A stretch of 58,066 bases of DNA from Balneolales bacterium (GTDB lineage Bacteria; Bacteroidota; Rhodothermia; Balneolales; Natronogracilivirgulaceae): NCBI GenBank assembly GCA_007132975.1, contig SLNO01000093.1:1-58066 (forward strand), read 5' to 3'. The notes under the pieces are model-generated. The model searched no databases, had not been told where the DNA came from, and was given only the letters and a program-made list of their open reading frames with translations. The position numbers and the translations under genes are program-made. How positions within the stretch are numbered: position 1 is the first letter of the stretch; each line of letters begins with the position of its first letter. Of the stretch, positions 56,101 to 58,066 are shown piece after piece.

Positions 56101-56243
56101 GGTGCCATGGGGAATATCAAGACAAGGGCGAGCATCAATGCCATGGCGGGCATCAATGCAGGTGCAGTATGCAAGGCAGGGGCAGTATGCAGGGCACTGG
56201 TTTTATACAAGACGATGGCGGTATGCAGGGCCGCTTTCTTCAT
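53112..56243 (-). CDS. TonB-dependent transducer with STN domain (FecA-like)
   Basis: This is a 1043-residue outer-membrane receptor. The N-terminal 30 residues contain the repeated ALHTAP, followed by a hydrophobic signal core (ALMLALVLIFPMAPAATPAHA). Four SQG(A/E) pentapeptides come next. The STN/secretin-like signalling domain is at about 90-165 (LQQVLETVARVTETDMMYDP). A carboxypeptidase-like domain (GKVLDSRTGKPLHGATILLA), the plug (SGIIDFVHDI) and the barrel follow. STN domains contact FecR in the periplasm, and the FecR and sigma genes lie just upstream in the same overlapping operon. The ligand is unknown; citrate/siderophore types are well studied but the barrel gives no clue. Confidence 0.93.
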   Translation of the reverse strand: MKKAALHTAIVLYKTSALHTAPALHTAPALMPAMALMLALVLIFPMAPAATPAHAQVTYSQGALSQGEISQGEISQGALPKVMYSHPQFSAEALATERLWSFEFRGEPLQQVLETVARVTETDMMYDPGMIEDVVIFRRIRELPMPRLLTEILADTPFDYIVLSSGTIVIVRKVAEDPAYGSFAGKVLDSRTGKPLHGATILLADVAGGTATNSSGMFRLSRMISGSYRIVISYLGYHPYEAVVEIRPDELTRTEVALEPRPFMFTPMVVEAHRPDLTGVDNRATVRSMDSWDITGGMRNPIRSLGLFAGLQYGLPLQDIHLQGGRQGEHRIRLDGIPVYNPYHFGHFYSSFSPLAISDVRLHKAGFGAEEGSMLSGIIDFVHDIPAPGTRGVTVLGDPVNANIRADISFAGDRERPAAHSGRSGTGTRRSEASRPYPSVAATGSFRSNFWDLYQEPNLQQTMRDWGYVDQILAENLLQVPGTVFSEYESLKQVTDMRYLDVHSAVRYEPSPFHTISASVWHGRNRVNMSALNQRYEMKTENNYLFTRDNYEWQNLTAQVRWDASPGPRTMLSTLAGFSSGRMDHSYHLFTRNTSDIWDRTGWDGTGTFTSTRAMYESMSGDAPVEPRHKGFNRIEHGLLRSTLQYDFSRQVRVESGLELNLVSSQVDFSEFFFLPTSSEETSIFGTVFSNLHANLGRGWQLTAGSRLTQIDAHPRPFLEPRMSVQHDRVDSRIGYWSARVAAGVYRQFIHQYDITNVGPTSLVPSFTVWSHASADEPPMAYHISGSWMLQPSTLTTLKLEAYFKWEPTRYIGSSRSLSVGETFDRSSAEAFTEATRLRSGGYSVRLQQLLPAARMKMMLGYDYTRAEFRMSQFGRNVPAPWNEPHRIQARGIINVYGPFSVIANWKSVYGRAWGFRQAYYDYLYVKGTRTIGGEFDFGTPEDDRLSAFHQLDLSLRYRPKLGPVRVDVHLDLINVLGRRNVIDWSLKPTGMQATQPLQVGGGSDGGSNSGSGSTTQDYDITYEIHERTMPGFYPVIRLEIGL
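56011..56070 (-). repeat. 15-bp in-frame tandem repeat, four copies
   Basis: Four 15-base units (56011, 56026, 56041, 56056) encode the pentapeptides LSQGE/ISQGE/ISQGA-type at the mature N-terminus of the STN-TonB receptor. The middle units are almost identical, and all are in frame. A second, looser repeat of ALHTAP codons lies upstream in the signal-peptide region. In-frame units allow length variation without frame loss. Confidence 0.85.
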
Positions 56244-57241
56244 CGATAGATCCGGAATCCGTTGGCAGTTCGGGCGTAGCGCAGTCCTTTAACGTGGCAG
56301 ATATCCTCAATGATGCGCTCGGGATTGCCGGGATCGGTGTAGTGGGCCGACAGCACTTCGGAGGCCAGCTGCCCGGCTTCGAGCTCTATGCGGATGTCAA
56401 ATCGCCGCTCGATCTCCCGGAAGATCATCCCCAGCGACTCACTGCGGAAATGGAACCGGTTCTCCCGCCATTCGCCGATATCGCCGGACGGCGCCGGCTC
56501 GGGCACACGCGGTGACTCCATGCCCGTGTTCCAGCGGCTCCAGTCACCCGCCGAGAGGGTGACACGCCTGTCTGCCTGTCCCGCCGGAAACAGCACCACA
56601 CTTCCGCTGGCCACATGCACGCGCGTCTCCAGTCCGGGATCGTCGCTGCGCGACCGCACATTGAACGACGTGCCGGTAACTTCAACAACAGCCTGGTTTG
56701 CCGTAACGACAAACGGAATTTCGCCTTGGGCCACTGTGAAAAAGGCCTCGCCGTCAAGCCGCACATTCCGGTTCCGGATGCCGAACAACCGGTTGTAGCT
56801 CAACGTGGTACCGCTGTTCAACTCCACCGTGGACCCGTCAGGCAGCACCCCGGCAACCCGCTGTCCGTATGGCGCCGACAACGTTTGCGGATACAGCAGA
56901 TAGCCCAGCCCGAACGCGATCAGCGCCACTGCCGCCGCAGCGGCAATCCACACCGGATATCCCCAAAAACCACGCTTTATTTTCGCCCGATCTGGTTTCG
57001 GGTGGATGCGGGCCGTCTGAGGAACATCGGCCCCGGCCAGCTCAAGACGGCTGTGGACTGACGTAAGGGCCTGCTCGGTCTCCCGTGCATCCGGACGGCC
57101 GGCGCGCTGCGGGGTGCCTGCGCTGGTCTCCCAGATTTTTTCCATGTCCCGGCGGCCGGGGCCGTCCAGTCCATCGGGCAGGGGCTCCCGGGCGTGGAAG
57201 GGAGCGGGGTTGCTGTTTCTGTTTTTGTAGCTATCTGTCAT
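56240..57241 (-). CDS. FecR-type anti-sigma factor
   Basis: This 333-residue inner-membrane protein has an N-terminal cytoplasmic part of about 90 residues. One transmembrane helix follows (GYPVWIAAAAAVALIAFGLG, about 96-118). The FecR domain (VLPDGSTVELNSGTTLSYNR, VRLDGEAFFTVAQGE, AVVEVTGTSFNVRSR) is next, then a C-terminal DUF4974/STN-like domain (FREIERRFDIRIELEAGQLA). It would hold the sigma factor until the STN domain of the outer-membrane receptor signals. The start overlaps the sigma stop by four bases and its end overlaps the receptor start, a tight three-gene operon. Confidence 0.94.
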   Translation of the reverse strand: MTDSYKNRNSNPAPFHAREPLPDGLDGPGRRDMEKIWETSAGTPQRAGRPDARETEQALTSVHSRLELAGADVPQTARIHPKPDRAKIKRGFWGYPVWIAAAAAVALIAFGLGYLLYPQTLSAPYGQRVAGVLPDGSTVELNSGTTLSYNRLFGIRNRNVRLDGEAFFTVAQGEIPFVVTANQAVVEVTGTSFNVRSRSDDPGLETRVHVASGSVVLFPAGQADRRVTLSAGDWSRWNTGMESPRVPEPAPSGDIGEWRENRFHFRSESLGMIFREIERRFDIRIELEAGQLASEVLSAHYTDPGNPERIIEDICHVKGLRYARTANGFRIYR

Positions 57242-57849
57242 TGTCGTTCCTCTGAAGCGTTGCGGTACGAATCGTAGCGGGATCGCAGGGTTTTGAGTGC
57301 CGCGGTCAAATGATTGTTAACGGTTTTGACCGAAACCTGCATCACACCGGCAATTTCATGGTGGTAGAGCCCTTCGTAGCGGCTAAGTTCAAAGGCTTCC
57401 CGCTGGCGTTCCGGCAAGTCCTCTATCCACCCCAGGATTTTCTTTTGCAGCCGGCTTTCCTTTCCATTTTCGGAGGCGGCCGGGTCCCTGGTCCAACCCT
57501 CGCCGATGAACTCGTCGGGTGCCCGGGAATCTTCCCTCAAGGCATCGACGGACTCGGGATCGGCGATTTCACGCTTGTCGCGCTGGTAGTTGTAGGCGCG
57601 GTTGCGCACGGACCGGAAGAGATATGCGCGCACCGAGCGGTCGGGATCAATGGTATTTCGCTGCTGCCACAACATGACAAAAACATCCTGGGTGATATCG
57701 CAGGAAGTGTTCCAATCCTGCGTGATTTTGAACACAAATCGGACGAGCCGGGGGTACATGGCCCGGAACAGATCGTCAAAGGACCGGCGATCAGAGTCTC
57801 GCACCCCTTCCGCCAGCCGCCGCAGCATTGTATCCTCGGTCTCTTTCAT
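57238..57849 (-). CDS. ECF sigma factor of the FecR signalling operon
   Basis: This 203-residue sigma-70 family protein has region 2 with FDDLFRAMYPRLVRFVFKIT and DITQDVFVMLWQQR, followed by AYLFRSVRNRAYNYQRD. Region 4 contains LPERQREAFELSRYEGLYHH and the helix-turn-helix VSVKTVNNHLTAALKTLRS. This is the Bacteroidota-type ECF sigma (FecI-like) that pairs with a FecR gene, as here. It would direct transcription of the receptor operon and possibly its own. The acidic/Ser-rich insert between the domains (about 104-130) is usual. Confidence 0.93.
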   Translation of the reverse strand: MKETEDTMLRRLAEGVRDSDRRSFDDLFRAMYPRLVRFVFKITQDWNTSCDITQDVFVMLWQQRNTIDPDRSVRAYLFRSVRNRAYNYQRDKREIADPESVDALREDSRAPDEFIGEGWTRDPAASENGKESRLQKKILGWIEDLPERQREAFELSRYEGLYHHEIAGVMQVSVKTVNNHLTAALKTLRSRYDSYRNASEERQ

Positions 57850-57977
57850 TGCGTTCTAATCGCGATACACCCGGATTTTCGATTACACCTATCGCAATAT
57901 ACGGATGGCGTGAATACGTATTTCTTGTACCGTGAGAATAAGAAACGAAAGGGGGGGGAAATCCCGGGGTTGGGACC

Positions 57978-58066
57978 TCACCTCACCGATGATGGAATTT
58001 CATACTCATCAATCTGATCGCCGTTTTCGTCAATGGCCAGAAAGTGCTGCCGTCCATCCTCATCAA
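57978..58066 (-). CDS. C-terminal end of a leftward gene (partial)
   Basis: The minus strand has an open frame entering from beyond the right edge and stopping at 57978. It encodes DEDGRQHFLAIDENGDQIDE followed by YEIPSSVR. The composition and Asp-rich repeats look like real coding sequence, but too little is present to name a family. It lies about 130 bases upstream of the ECF sigma gene in the same direction. Confidence 0.5.
   Translation of the reverse strand, partial: DEDGRQHFLAIDENGDQIDEYEIPSSVR

Overview
The window looks like chromosomal DNA from a member of the Bacteroidota/Rhodothermota/Balneolota group. The evidence is a SusC/SusD pair, six proteins carrying a type IX secretion (T9SS) sorting tail with the motif QNYPNPFNPST, FecR/ECF-sigma surface signalling, and few clear Shine-Dalgarno sites. 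QNYPNPFNPST is especially common in Balneolota, Rhodothermota and Ignavibacteria. The exact lineage is inference. Most of the DNA is GC-rich with strong codon bias, which produces very long antisense shadow ORFs. The hipBA pair, the zinc-type leader region and the T9SS cluster are visibly more AT-rich. I saw no tRNA, rRNA, CRISPR array, transposase or prophage gene.

Layout. (1) 1-17.2 kb is a nutrient-acquisition region: a leftward SusC-SusD-T9SS protein operon, a rightward lipoprotein / sodium-solute symporter / CE7-type acetyl esterase operon, an AT-rich hipBA toxin-antitoxin pair, then two leftward exported enzymes (an FAD oxidoreductase with SLH-like repeats and a glycoside-hydrolase-like lipoprotein). 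(2) 17.2-26.4 kb is leftward housekeeping: serA, engB, Fe-S-type purF, and a partial his operon hisG-D-C-B-H whose HisB carries a degenerate N-terminal domain. (3) 26.6-30.4 kb runs rightward: lepA, an exported protein of unknown function, lepB. (4) 30.5-36.2 kb is leftward: a small exported HxH/CxxC protein, a His-containing lipoprotein, a ZnuD-like TonB receptor, a sugar/alcohol cytidylyltransferase and a CDP-glycerol-type transferase. (5) 36.5-53 kb is rightward: an ECF-like sigma factor, a Ser/Thr kinase with TPRs, and five consecutive T9SS-secreted proteins. (6) 53.1-57.8 kb is a leftward ECF sigma / FecR / STN-TonB receptor signalling operon. The last 89 bases hold the end of another leftward gene.

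The most unusual signal is a roughly 115-bp leader sequence. It is tandemly duplicated directly upstream of susC (6533-6765) and present once more upstream of the zinc-type lipoprotein (about 35464-35574). Two of the three copies encode nearly the same 17-residue peptide (MIKIVMNILCVLMNPKI / MIKTVMDLLCELKNPKI), ending 4-5 nt before the start codon of the downstream outer-membrane gene. This suggests a shared translational or RNA-level control device for surface nutrient uptake. Other points of interest are the broken N-terminus of the TPR kinase, the degenerate phosphatase-like domain on HisB, and the sigma/kinase/T9SS cluster as a possible regulated surface-display module.
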